Of a stretch of DNA of 64,000 nt, positions 24,181-35,385 are shown in pieces. Numbering within the stretch: the stretch's first letter is position 1; every line of letters begins with the position of its first letter. The notes under the pieces were generated by a model. It was not told the origin of the DNA. It did not search any database and saw only the letters and a program-made list of their open reading frames with translations. A program made the translations under genes and the position numbers. The stretch is from Eucalyptus grandis (Eukaryota > Streptophyta > Magnoliopsida > Myrtales > Myrtaceae), in the NCBI RefSeq assembly GCF_016545825.1, contig NC_052619.1, positions 13,717,501-13,781,500 of the forward strand. The letters are read 5' to 3'.

Positions 24181-26931
24181 TCAAAGCCCGACATGTTTCT
24201 TGCTTCCGATTCTCCCGCCGACACCTACACCACCACCACCTCCTGCTCCTGCTCCCACACCAGCACCACCTCCCACTCCGGCACCTCCACCAACACCAGC
24301 TCCGCCGCCACTTCCTCCTCCAGCTCTGGCACCACCGCCTGCCCCTCCTCCGACACCTCCGCCAACACCACCTCCCGCTCCTACACCTACACCAGCACTG
24401 CCGCCACCTCCAGCTCCTACTCCGCCCCCGGCTCCTCCTCCAGCACCCCCTCCGACACCCGCACCTCCTCCTGCTCCACCTCCGACGCCCACGCCTGCTC
24501 CACCACCACCCCCAACACCTACGCCGCCACCCCCTGCACCACCTCCAGCTCCCCGCCTACTCCACCCCCAGCACCGCCCCCTACACCTCCACCAACACTA
24601 GCCCCGCCACCGCCTCCGGCAGCCCCTCCTACTCCACCTCCGCCACCACCCCCTGCACCTACACCACCACCCGCTCCACCTCCGGCGCCACCGCCCACTC
24701 CGCCACCGACGCCACCGCCTACACCTCCACCAACACTAGCCCCACCACCGCCTCCTGCACCGGCAGCTCCACCGCCTCCAGCACCTCCTCCAACACCACC
24801 TCCCGCACCACCGGCTGCTCCACCACCACCTCCGGCACCTACACCACCTCCTCCTCCACCTCGACCAGCTCCACCTCCACCGCCACCACCTGCCCCGCCT
24901 CCAGCGCCTCCACCTACTCCACCCCAACGCCGCCCCTGCACCTCCACCAACACTAGCCCCACCACCGCCTCCAGCACCTCCTCCTACTCCACCTCCGACA
25001 CCACCTCCCACGCCAACGCCTGCTCCGCCACCACCCCCTGCACCTACACCACCTCCAGCGCTACCGCCTGCTCCACCTCCAGCGCCACCGCCCACTCCGC
25101 CACCAGCGCCACCGCCTACACCTCCACCGACACTAGCTCCACCACCGCCTCCTACACCCGCACCTCCACTGCCTCCGGCACCTCCTCCAACACCACCTCC
25201 CACACCACCGCCTGCTCCACCACCACCTCCGGCACCTACGCCACCTCCTCCTCCACCTCGACCCACTCCACCTCCACCGCCACCACCTGCCCCGCCTCCA
25301 GCGCCTCCACCTACTCCACCCCCAACGCCGCCCCCTACACCTCCACCAACACTAGCCCCACCACCGCCTCCAGCACCTCCTCCTACTCCACCTCCGGCAC
25401 CACCTCCCACGCCAACGCCTGCTCCGCCACCACCCCCTGCACCTACACCACCTCCTGCACCTCCGCCCACTCCACCTCCAGCGCCACCACCCACTCCGCC
25501 ACCAACGCCACCGCCTACACCTCCACCGACACTAGCTCCACCACCGCCTCCTACACCCGCACCTCCACCGCCTCCGGCACCTCCTCCAATACCACCTCCC
25601 ACACCACCGCCTGCTCCACCACCACCTCCGGCACCTACGCCACCTCCTCCTCCACCTCGACCCGCTCCACCTCCACCGCCACCACCTGCCCCGCCTCCAG
25701 CGCCTCCACCTACTCCACCCCCAACGCCGCCCCCTACACCTCCACCAACACTAGCCCCACCACCGCCTCCAGCACCTCCTCCTACTCCACCTCCGGCACC
25801 ACCTCCCACGCCAACGCCTGCTCCGCCACCACCCCCTGCACCTACACCACCTCCTGCACCTCCGCCCACTCCACCTCCAGCGCCACCACCCACTCCGCCA
25901 CCAACGCCACCGCCTACACCTCCACCGACACTAGCCCCACCACCGCCTCCTACACCCGCACCTCCACCGCCTCCGGCACCTCCTCCAATACCACCTCCCA
26001 CACCACCGCCTGCTCCACCACCACCTCCGGCACCTACGCCACCTCCTCCTCCACCTCGACCCGCTCCACCTCCACCTCCACCACTACCGCCTGCCCCACC
26101 TCCAGCACCTCCACCTACTCCACCCCCAACACCGCCCCCTGCACCTCCACCAACACTAGCCCCACCACCGCCTCCAGCACCTCCTCCTACTCCACCTCCG
26201 GCACCACCTCCCACGCCAACGCCTGCTCCGCCACCACCCCCTGCACCTCCGCCCACTCCACCTCCAGCGCCACCGCCCACTCCGCCACCAACGCCACCGC
26301 CTACACCTCCACCGACACTAGCCCCACCACCGCCTCCTACACCCGCACCTCCACTGCCTCCGGCACCTCCTCCAACACCACCTCCCACACCACCGCCTGC
26401 TCCACCACCACCTCCGGCACCTACGCCACCTCCTCCTCCACCTCGACCCGCTCCACCACCACCTCCGGCACCTACACCACCTCCTCCTCCACCTCGACCC
26501 GCTCCACCTCCACCACCACCGCCTGCCCCACCTCCAGCACCTCCACCTACTCCACCCCCAACGCCGCCCCCTACACCTCCACCAACACTAGCCCCACCGC
26601 CTCCTCCTGCTCCACCCCCGACACCTCCACCTACTCCACCCCCGACACCCCCTCCCGCACCAACGCCTGCTCCACCACCTCCGCCACCGCCAGCTCCTAC
26701 TCCGACACCACCACCACCACCACCACCATAGCAGCTAGCTGTGCTGCTGACCTTGTAAACCTGGCCATCTTTTTGGCTCACACAAACCCGAACATCTCCT
26801 TGCCCTCGACTCTTCTCTATAGCTATGGCTTTGTTTTCAAGACGCCTCGCTTCTGTCACACACACAAAAACTACCCCGAACAACAATGTGGCAAGCATAA
26901 CTCTCGCAACATCACTTAAGAACTTCCCCAT
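24181..26931 (-). CDS. Glycine-rich cell-wall structural protein, copy 1 (frame disrupted)
   Basis: Secreted glycine-rich protein, probably structural in the wall. The ATG at 26931 opens MGKFLSDVARVMLATLLFGV, a signal peptide ending near VTEA (about residue 28). A conserved non-repetitive segment follows with two cysteines (VRVCVSQ; SSTASCYGGG), then hundreds of residues of GGG(A/V/I)GGG repeats with periodic GGGASVGGG. The repeats form a higher-order unit of about 400 bp. The frame from the ATG runs 731 aa to a TAG at 24736, but its last 60 or so residues are Trp/Arg-rich, the mark of a shifted glycine frame. The glycine frame continues in another phase over about 24920-24555 and returns to the original phase down to a TGA at 24181. 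Comparison with sister repeats shows a C missing at 24922-24925, at 24933-24936 and at about 24551-24554. It is either a damaged allele or three homopolymer errors. The gene lies 3.1 kb downstream of the homologous copy 2, on the same strand. Confidence 0.75.
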
Positions 26932-27030
26932 GATCTCTCTTAATTCACGCCAAGGCTTGGAAGGCTGTATACTATCGACTCACGTAATGCTCGTTGGGAT
27001 TGCATGTAAATGCATTGCATATAGGCTGGG

Positions 27031-27038
27031 TATATATA
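27031..27038 (-). promoter_or_regulatory. TATA box of glycine-rich gene 1
   Basis: Minus-strand TATATATA, about 100 bp upstream of the ATG at 26931. It is the positional equivalent of TATAAATA at 31471-31478 in the sister gene. Confidence 0.65.
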
Positions 27039-27059
27039 GGGAGCGATTCGAAGGAAATT

Positions 27060-28070
27060 GAAGTCTAGTAATCATGATATGAAACCACTAAGTTCTCAGT
27101 GGCATTATGTGGCCTGAAAACTCATCGCCATGCTTCGACATGCGTCACAATTCTACAAACCCGTCTTTCGCATCAAAAACCCTCAAGATCACTCTTTCCC
27201 CCGTTTAGTTGATTTTCGTGAAAAACGGTACACTTGTCAGCTCCGAGATAAGTATAATTCAATGTGGTTGAGATAAGATGATTGATGAACTTTCGAAGAT
27301 AATCTAGATATCTCCCTCCAAATTTTTGACATTGATGTTGCTCAGTGGGTTCTAATACGTGCCCAGCTTGAAGTTGAGCTTTGGATAAAGATAAAGTTGT
27401 CACAGATGGAGAAGGTGAAGTAGGATTCAGATTTACCGAGTTCATCGAAGCTGCTCGCAAGGTTCAAAAGGATAGCGCCATATATATATAGATATAATAG
27501 CGTAATAGTTATATTCACTTGAAGCTTCATTTTTAGGGCAAAGGAGAGATGTTTGTATTAAAAGGGAAAAAGAAAACGTTCCAGTTCTTAAAAGAAATAA
27601 AGCAAGCCCTTCGATCTCTGCATATATAAAACTGATCAATGCATTTTTCGTTTTTAACTTTGGAAAGGCAAACTTCCAGTTAAGTTTTCTATTATGCTGG
27701 TGGCTTTAGATTCGTTGAGACATGCATGCATGGTAAATCCGGCATGAAGATGTAATTCACGTACGTAAATTTCCTGGTGCCAATGCCAGCTCCCCCACTA
27801 TGGTCGTCGAGATCACCATAAATTGTACACGTACAGAGCTTTGATTTCCCACTAAAGTACGTCAGAGAGCACTACGAACCATCCGGATCTCACAGCTAAT
27901 CCTACACCCACTAAGCAAAAGGGGGTGAGGTTTTGCTGTATTGGGGAGTGTTGGTCGGTCTATTTTCAGCCCACTGCAAACTACAGCAAACCCATTTTTG
28001 ACTTTTGCACGCGACGCGGCCATGAGAAGCTTCTGGTCTCTAGAAATATCATTATGGGAGAAGCAAGGGA
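27060..28070. repeat. Duplicated promoter region, copy 1
   Basis: Aligns in blocks with 31490-32375. Shared words include CTAAG(T/C)TCTCAGTGGC; a CATGCTTCGACATGCGTC-like word (CATACTTTGACATGCGTC in copy 2); ATAATCTAGAT; (T/A)CATACGTGCC-like at 27355 and 31767; and CACCCACTAA(A)GCAA followed by GGTTTTG(C/T) near 27905 and 32216. The glycine-rich gene was therefore duplicated with about 1 kb of upstream DNA. Blocks kept since the duplication are candidate control sites. Confidence 0.7.
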
Positions 28071-28309
28071 GATGAAAGGCCACGTTCTTTCGCATCATTC
28101 ACTTCCTAACTTTTTTTTTTTTTTTTTTTTTTAACTCTGAGCAAATCTCTGCCCTTGGGATGGACATAATGAAATCTAGACAAGAAAACTAATATCATCT
28201 CATAAAATAAAGTAAAATGAAGGTTCGGAGGTTCAAGTTTTATTTGTATTGGACATGTGGCATGTTTTATTCAGAGTCTACACTAGTAAAGTTGGCCACC
28301 CCGCATGCC

Positions 28310-28349
<40 letters not shown>

Positions 28350-30024
28350 GTGGAAAGAGATGACTTATGTCAAAACAAAATAAACTTTATTTGGAAAATT
28401 TACACAAAAAATTGAAAATGTAAGAACCACTATATTATGAAACAAAGACAAATATTTCTTATGCATAATTGAGAATTTGGATAAAAAACTCTTTTTACAT
28501 TTCTACTATTTCATAAACCTATTGTCGATATTACTAAGTTAGAAAATTAAGAATGAATGAATCGGTAAGAACTATGCGGGACAAGGTTTTATAAATAGTA
28601 CTCAAGTATCATTAACAAATAAATTATCAACAAAAAGTAATCACGTTGACAAAATTGTAGATTTGAAAAAGATTGAGATAGATAGCCCATAAACCTGTAT
28701 AATGAAATCTACAATGAAAGATTACGTTATGTTGTATGAAAAGATATCATCAATAGAATGAGGAAAATCCAAGACAAAAGCTTGACTTAGTAGATCTTAT
28801 CTGGATGGAGCCTTATCTGGTGCACACCGACTGGTGATTCGTGCGCGTATTAGGAGATTTGTCAAGGCAAAGCATTGCGATATCTGTGCAACAAAGTTAT
28901 TTTCTCTTTTAATATACCGTGCATGGCATGAGTAGCAAGGCTGGCTAGTGATTGTTTAGGTTTCTAAAGTTAAGTCCATAGACAATGGGAGAGAAACAAC
29001 TTGTTAATCAAATTATAGGTAATCATTATTTCCCTTCTTTTGTTTCTCCTTTGGAAAATAATAGGTCCTGAATTTGTGCTCCAAGACCATCGATCATACG
29101 TTAGAATGTGGCTCTCACACTATACTAAAAAGAATAATATAGAAGTTTAAACTATTAAGTGAATGAATAATTATACGAAGCTTAGATATGTCAAAATAAA
29201 ATGATATCTTCGTGTCCATGTCCGACATCATCATGTCCATGTCTAAACCTTGAAATTGAGTGTGCAACCATCCTTTAAAAGATGAATTTGTTAAGAGCAT
29301 GACATGGAAATCTCCAACCCGTCTTTTTCGAAATATCAGCATGGCGTTTAAGCTTGTTTGAGTTGAGTGACTCAATCTATCAATATTAAGTTATTAACAT
29401 TTCCAGCCGAATAAAAAAAATGAATGGAAACCTTGAAATTATTTTTGTTTAACTCATGCTCAAGCAATAGTTCAACCGATATGAAAACACATATCATCCT
29501 TATCTTTGCATTTTGATTTTGAGAATAAAAGCAATAACTCTAAGATTGAGATGTGCCTTAAAATAAATATATATGATACACGAGAATACGATTTTGGGTC
29601 CTATCCCATTTCTAGTTTATTTCATGATATACTTGTATTAAATAATTTCTAACACAAATATCCAATCATCTAGAGGTTCGGGGAACCTTTTGTAAAACAT
29701 CACAAATTGGTTAAATTCAAACATTTAACTTAAACGAATGAAGAGGCAAGTGCGCAGTCATTTAAATTACTAATAAATACAATACATAATCTCTTTATTT
29801 CATTCCACTTTATATTACATGAGAGTAAAGACCAAAATCAAAAGATTGATGGTCTGACAATGTAGCTACACGACCGCATTTATAAAACATTATTTTACCA
29901 TAACATACACGCGCATCATTTCCATTATATTCCCAATTTCTCCACCGACGCTGGTGCCTCCCCACCAATGCCACTACGGCGGACTTCCCCTTCCTGTATC
30001 CTCACCTCTTCCACCGCCTCCACC
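28071..30024. other. Intergenic region between the glycine-rich genes
   Basis: Contains a poly-T run (about 28109-28132), an (ATA)n microsatellite (28311-28349) and AT-rich sequence with no recognisable gene. The part near 29850-30024 is the likely 3' region of glycine-rich gene 2. Confidence 0.55.
28311..28349. repeat. (ATA)n microsatellite
   Basis: About 39 bp of uninterrupted trinucleotide repeat. Confidence 0.95.
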
Positions 30025-31380
30025 TCAACCTATCCTGCCGCCGCTGCCTCCAATACCTCCCCCTACTCCTCCTCCGATGCCGCCGCCAACCCCACCTCCT
30101 ACTCCACCGCCTCCACTTCCTCTTCCACCACCATGTCCACCACCTCCTCCTCCTACGCCTACGCCTCCACCAACACCTCCACCTACACCACCGCCAATAC
30201 CTCCTCCAACGCCACCTCCGGCTCCACCACCATGTCCACCTCCACCTCCTCCTCCGCCTACACCCCCACCTGCACCACCACCAATACCTCCTCCAACGCC
30301 ACCTCCGGCTCCACCACCATGTTCACCGCCACCTCCTCCTCCGCCTACACCTCCACCTGCACCACCACCAATACCTCCTCCAACACCACCTCCGGCTCCA
30401 CCACCATGTCCACCACCTCCTCCTCCACCACCACCACCAATACCTCCTCCGACGCCACCTCCGGCTCCACCACCATGTCCACCGCCACCTCCTCCTCCAC
30501 CTACACCCCCACCAACACCTCCACCTGCACCACCACCAATACCTCCTCCAACGCCACCTCCAGCTCCACCACCATGTCCACCACCACCACCTCCTCCTCC
30601 GCCTACACCTCCACCTACACCACCACCAATACCTCCTCCGACGCCACCTCCGGCTCCACCACCATGTCCACCTCCTGCACCACCACCTCCACTTCCTCCA
30701 CCACCACCTTTACCGCCTTCACCACCACCTCCTCCAGCACCTCCACCACTACCGCTGCCGCCGCCTTTACCACCTCCACCACCACCACCTCCAACACCTC
30801 CGCCTGCACCGCCACCAACGCCACCTCCAACTCCTCCACCTGCTCCTCCTCCGATTCCACCACCACCACCTTTGCCGCCGCCTTTACCACCTCCACCACC
30901 ACCTCCTCCAGCACCTCCACCTACACTGCCACCGCCACCAGCGCCACCTCCAACACCTCCACCTGCTCCTCCTCCTCTACTGCCTCCGCCTCCTGCACCT
31001 CCACCTCCCCCTCCCCCTCCAGCTCCAGCTCCACCCCCACCCCCACCTTTACCTCCAACACCTCCTCCGCCTCCAGCGCCACCTCCAACGCCACCTCCAA
31101 CGCCACCACCAATGCTGCCACCAATGCCACCGCCAATACCACCACCGAGTCCACCTCCTGCACCATGGCCACTAGCGTAACAGCCAGCTGTGCTGCTCAC
31201 CTTACGAACTTGCCCACCATGCAAGGCCTCGCATACTACCACATCCCCTACCCTACTACTCTTCGCCACAACAATGGCTTCTTTTTCAAGGCGTCTCGCT
31301 TCCGTCGCACACGCAACAATCGCAGCGATCAAGAATGTGGCAACGGCGACTCTCACAACACAACCCGAGAACTTCCCCAT
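30025..31380 (-). CDS. Glycine-rich cell-wall structural protein, copy 2 (intact)
   Basis: Intact single-exon frame of 451 aa. The start chosen is the ATG at 31380 (MGKFSGCVVRVAVATFLIAA), because it aligns with the sister gene's first residues. An upstream in-frame ATG at 31407 would add nine residues before the signal peptide. Signal peptide residues 1-28 end in ...VACATEA. The next block (RRLEKEAIVVAKS, DVVVCEALHGGQVRKVSSTAGCY) matches copy 1 closely, including both cysteines. The rest is GGGxGGG with A, V, I, H, K or E as the variable residue, including GGGHGGGAGGG blocks that copy 1 lacks. Expected to be exported to the wall. The opposite strand is also open (proline-rich), but the signal peptide, TATA box and duplicated N-terminus all favour the minus strand. 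Confidence 0.85.
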   Translation of the reverse strand: MGKFSGCVVRVAVATFLIAAIVACATEARRLEKEAIVVAKSSRVGDVVVCEALHGGQVRKVSSTAGCYASGHGAGGGLGGGIGGGIGGSIGGGVGGGVGGGAGGGGGVGGKGGGGGGAGAGGGGGGGGAGGGGSRGGGAGGGVGGGAGGGGSVGGGAGGGGGGGGKGGGKGGGGGIGGGAGGGVGGGVGGGAGGGVGGGGGGGGKGGGSGSGGGAGGGGGEGGKGGGGGSGGGGAGGGHGGGAGGGVGGGIGGGVGGGVGGGGGGGGGHGGGAGGGVGGGIGGGAGGGVGGGVGGGGGGGGHGGGAGGGVGGGIGGGGGGGGGGHGGGAGGGVGGGIGGGAGGGVGGGGGGGEHGGGAGGGVGGGIGGGAGGGVGGGGGGGGHGGGAGGGVGGGIGGGVGGGVGGGVGVGGGGGGHGGGRGSGGGGVGGGVGGGIGGGVGGGIGGSGGRIG

Positions 31381-31470
31381 AATTTGCACGCAAAGACTAG
31401 ACCACATAATCAGACAAATTAGAACGTTGTGCTTGCTTAGATTGCATGGAAATACTTGCAGATAGCTTGG

Positions 31471-31478
31471 TATTTATA
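31471..31478 (-). promoter_or_regulatory. TATA box of glycine-rich gene 2
   Basis: Minus-strand TATAAATA, about 90 bp upstream of the ATG at 31380. The position is conserved in the sister gene. Confidence 0.7.
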
Positions 31479-31489
31479 GGGGAAGACAC

Positions 31490-32375
31490 CAGAGGAAACC
31501 AAGTATAATAATCACGACGTAACTCCACTAAGCTCTCAGTGGCTTCATGTTTAACCTTGAAAATCGTCACCATACTTTGACATGCGTCCCAATTCTAGCA
31601 ACCCTTCAAGTTTGCAATTCTTACTCCGCGATCATTTTCGTGGACAATCACGATGATTTGTAAACGTGTCAGCTCGCTACAATCAGAGCGTTCATGTAGT
31701 TCCTTTAATAATCTAGATCCCGCTGCGTTAATATCCACAATACTCTTGGTGGATTCTCATACGTGCCTTACTATAGATTTGTGGATAAAGTTGCCAGAAA
31801 TTTATGGGGGACAGCTATGGTTTTTCGATGAGTAATGTGTAGTGAAATACATAACGCAAAAATTACACATTTTCAGTAAATGAAAGGTGATACCCTTATC
31901 TGCATTTTTTGAAATTTTATATATCGATCCTTTTCTGAATAATCAGCAGGTCTTCCCGATAAATCTGCCGTCGTCGAACTCTTTTTGGCTGTATCTTCTT
32001 GTGGGTTATCTCTGGCAAGGGGTTTCCAGCTAAGATCTCCTCGAGTTGGTAGCACAGTCACGTCGAGTCATGCATGCTCGAAACTCAGAAGCTAGGAAGA
32101 CGACGAGTCAATGTCAATGTCGCTTTTGACTTAATAGCGTTGATATTGAAATGAATATACACGTATGTTAGCCTTTATATTCCACTAAATGGTGGAGGGG
32201 GATACAGCTAATCTTGCACCCACTAAAGCAAGATGAGTTTAGGTTTTGTCAATGTGTGTTTATCAATCTATTTTTAGCCCGTTCCGAGGAAACCCTCCTC
32301 AAATGTCGTGTGTTCGACGGGTCGCGAGAAACTTCAGGTCGTGAACTTCTTCTTACAAGAGATGACGGCAGGTAC
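31490..32375. repeat. Duplicated promoter region, copy 2
   Basis: Counterpart of 27060-28070, upstream of glycine-rich gene 2. Homology by eye fades beyond about 32375, where both copies run into T-rich tracts. Confidence 0.7.
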
Positions 32376-33626
32376 GAGGGAAATTTTTTTTTTAAAGGAC
32401 TCCAACGGTTTAAATTCCAAAAAGTTTAGCATATATCGCTTGATATATTGTTTTTTATAATAGATTTTTGGTGCCCTTAAATATTAGTCATTCGTTTTAG
32501 TTTCATGCTCTCAAGTGCTGGACATTTATGGTTTCACATTAGGCTCGTGGCGGAGGCAAAAGAAATAGACATGTGAAACTGAGGTGGTGTCAAATAAGCG
32601 GTATGCCAAGAAATAATCAGCTAGGAAATAGCTTTGCTAGGTAGACGGCATTGTTGTTTATAATCGATAATGGTCTTACTGTGACAGTACAATCTTTTTT
32701 TCTTTTTTCTTTTTTTTTTTTAACAAAAAGAGTAAGAAATTGAAAAGAGTTTTGGGAATGAGAAAATGGGATTTTTATGGTACCATAGATTTTTTTTTTT
32801 TTTTTTTGCTTTTTGTCATTTTCGATAAAGTTAAGACAAACCCGATGATAAAATTAGTACTTTTCCTATATTATGAAATATCACGATATCATAAAAAGAT
32901 AGTACTTTATAAAGTTTTGCACTTGCTTACGGCAAAAAAGTCGTGAGTCTTTTATAATATCTTAAAACAAGTAAAAAAATTGCATTTGCATTGGTTACAA
33001 CTAAATATCGTGACATTGTAAAATTTCAAGAATTTTTTTTGTCATAAAAATATAAAGATTATATCAAGACATTTTGCTTCTTAGTTTCGTCGGGCAATCC
33101 ATTGTAAATTAAAAGATTGCACTTTAGGAACTTGTGAACTTGAATAAGATTAAATGAAGTAAAAACTTGTACAATGTCATGTTATTTCAAATCTGTATAC
33201 TATGAGGTTCAGTGATTGGTTATGATGAAACATAATATAAAGAACTCATTTATGACATCTTTCACTTGATTACTAACCAGTGACGGTAGGATTTTGACAT
33301 GTCTTGATGCTATTGATCATTCTAAATCGGACGGTGAGCTATGGACACTCTAATGTAATTAATCTATTAATGCGAAAATGACCAGCATTCAATCTTGTAA
33401 TATAAGAAGTTGTTGATGCACAAATCAATTAGCGATATATAAAAAGTGATAGAATCTAATTTTACTTGTAATTATTTTTTTAATGAATCCCACTTATTTT
33501 TCTTTTCTTAGTGAAAGTTTATGCCACAATGCTCAACATCTATCAAAATTCATTTTCTCTTGAAATACTACGCGGAACACGGGAAATCTGCGCCTCCTGC
33601 CCATTTTGACATTCCTCCGTAGTAGA

Positions 33627-33658
<32 letters not shown>

Positions 33659-34087
33659 GAAAAGGTTAAGCCCCTCCCAGGTACATTGCAATTAATTTGA
33701 ACCGAAAATGTAAAAAACAGACCACCATTAATATAAAGAGGGGAGAAAGCACCTACGACTGCCCTCATACATGTATACGCCTCACAAACTTGAACTTATA
33801 GTATTCCATTCACTCGAAAATTTGGTGAAGAACGTTTTATTTTATTTTATTTATGAAAAGGACTAAAATCGAATATAAAAATTGATGACTAGAATACATC
33901 ACCCCTAATTTATTACTTAATAAAACATAAAATAACTTTCTAGGAGGCTGTGAATAGAAATTGGTATTTAAGCGCCTATCAATTCCAAGAGAATCAGCAA
34001 GACAATTTCATTTTCTGGGAATATTATGTTTACATTTTGAACTCAAAATAAAAGGCTTAACAGTTTTATGATGTTTTTAAGCAAAAC
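32376..34087. other. Intergenic region, no gene recognised
   Basis: AT-rich DNA with several poly-T and poly-A tracts (32788-32808; 33630-33655). The short open frames are not protein-like. Confidence 0.55.
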
Positions 34088-34102
34088 AAAACTATCATTA
34101 TC

Positions 34103-34560
34103 GGACTTTTTTGGCTTTGTGGATAGTAACTTTTATCAGACTTCGGCTCGCTTTAGCTTTGGAGCCCTGTGTTACATCTTTTGGAAAGAGCGGAATAACA
34201 TTCTATTTCGCAACCAGGCCCTCTTCCTTCCAACAATGAAGATGCACCTCCAGAAGGCTATTAAAGATAAAGCGACAACTCTTAAGCATGTCCGGGATAT
34301 TCCCAAGAACAGAAGACTTCAACAGAACTGGGATTTACATCTGTCTATCTTTGATTGATGGAGGTTTTCTAGCGTTTGTTTGTTAGTCTTTTTGTTCTTG
34401 TTTTTTCGCTTTTTTGTTGGTTTCTCATTTGGGAACGGTGGCACCTCTACACTCCCATAGACTTTTGTCTTCTTGAGTGTCTATTTTTTGTTGATGTCAG
34501 GCCTCCTTCTTGTTTTCTTTTTAAGCAAAAACTATACATCTCTTTAAAAAAAAAAAAAAA
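34103..34560 (+). mobile_element. 5'-truncated LINE (non-LTR retrotransposon)
   Basis: The plus-strand frame ending at 34358 encodes the last part of a plant LINE ORF2, with the downstream-of-RT motif FGALCYIFWKERNNILFRNQ. About 190 bp of T-rich 3' UTR follows, then a poly-A tail (about 34546-34560). The element is bounded by a direct repeat, ACTATCATTATC, at 34091-34102 and 34561-34572. With adjoining As it may extend a few bases further. Poly-A tail, 5' truncation and target-site duplication together are the signature of target-primed reverse transcription. The perfect direct repeat suggests a recent insertion. RT and endonuclease domains are absent, so it cannot move by itself. Confidence 0.88.
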
Positions 34561-34572
34561 ACTATCATTATC

Positions 34573-35385
34573 AACCATAAGTTTTGAATCAACAAGTTTA
34601 TTTACGGCGTTGGGTCAACCTCAGTAATAAAATTGTGAAACCCATGTTTTTGCGAAATCGAGTCATGACCACGACACCAAAAGTTTTGCTTATACGGACG
34701 AACATATCCCGACACAAGTGGCAAAAGCAACCACCTAAAGAGTGACCCTTCTTGTTTTGTGACGAAAAATGCGTCGTGAGACCCAATAGTACTCCATCTA
34801 ATTCACCCACGTGAGACCCAACAATATCCAATTTAATTCACCCTGAGGTGGAGGATCTCAATTGATCATAATCGGAGAAATGCTTGGTCCACCACCTCAT
34901 AAGCCTTGATGTTTTACTTCACGTTTGTCCGAATTATTTGTATCGAATTCCAAGGGAAAATAAAATTGTCCTAAAAAAGTGACTTGTTACCAACGAAAAA
35001 GCCGCACCCCCACTCCCAAAAGTTATACTTCAATCATGATGAAGGCTCAATCCCCGTCAACCAGCAAGATTTGAATCAATCATCGACACAAACCTACCGA
35101 GAAGAATTTTTTCAAATGGAACACCCACCTTTTTTCTTGGCTTCTATGCAATGCAAATGATCCTAATTAAAGAATTCGTCCCCAAAAATATAATCCACAC
35201 TCAGAAACTTCCATCTTCATTAAAGCGCAATTTGACTACAGAAACTGTTATAAACTCCAGAAACCGACAGTGTTCCGATCGCCAGCGCAGATTTTAGGAG
35301 AAGTGAAGTAGGAGAAGTCATTCAAATTCATAATTTACAAGGATTATTAACAGCTTACACCGAAAGGTCAGATGATATAAATAGG
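34573..35385. other. Intergenic region / GUN1 3' side
   Basis: No gene recognised. The part immediately below 35386 should be the 3' UTR of GUN1. The rest is unremarkable AT-rich sequence. Confidence 0.5.

Noticed and set aside
24193..26919. 908-codon open frame (Thr/Ser-rich) on the plus strand opposite glycine-rich gene 1
   Set aside because: It is a mirror of glycine codons in the minus-strand gene. It has no signal peptide or promoter, and its content is the expected antisense of GGN repeats.
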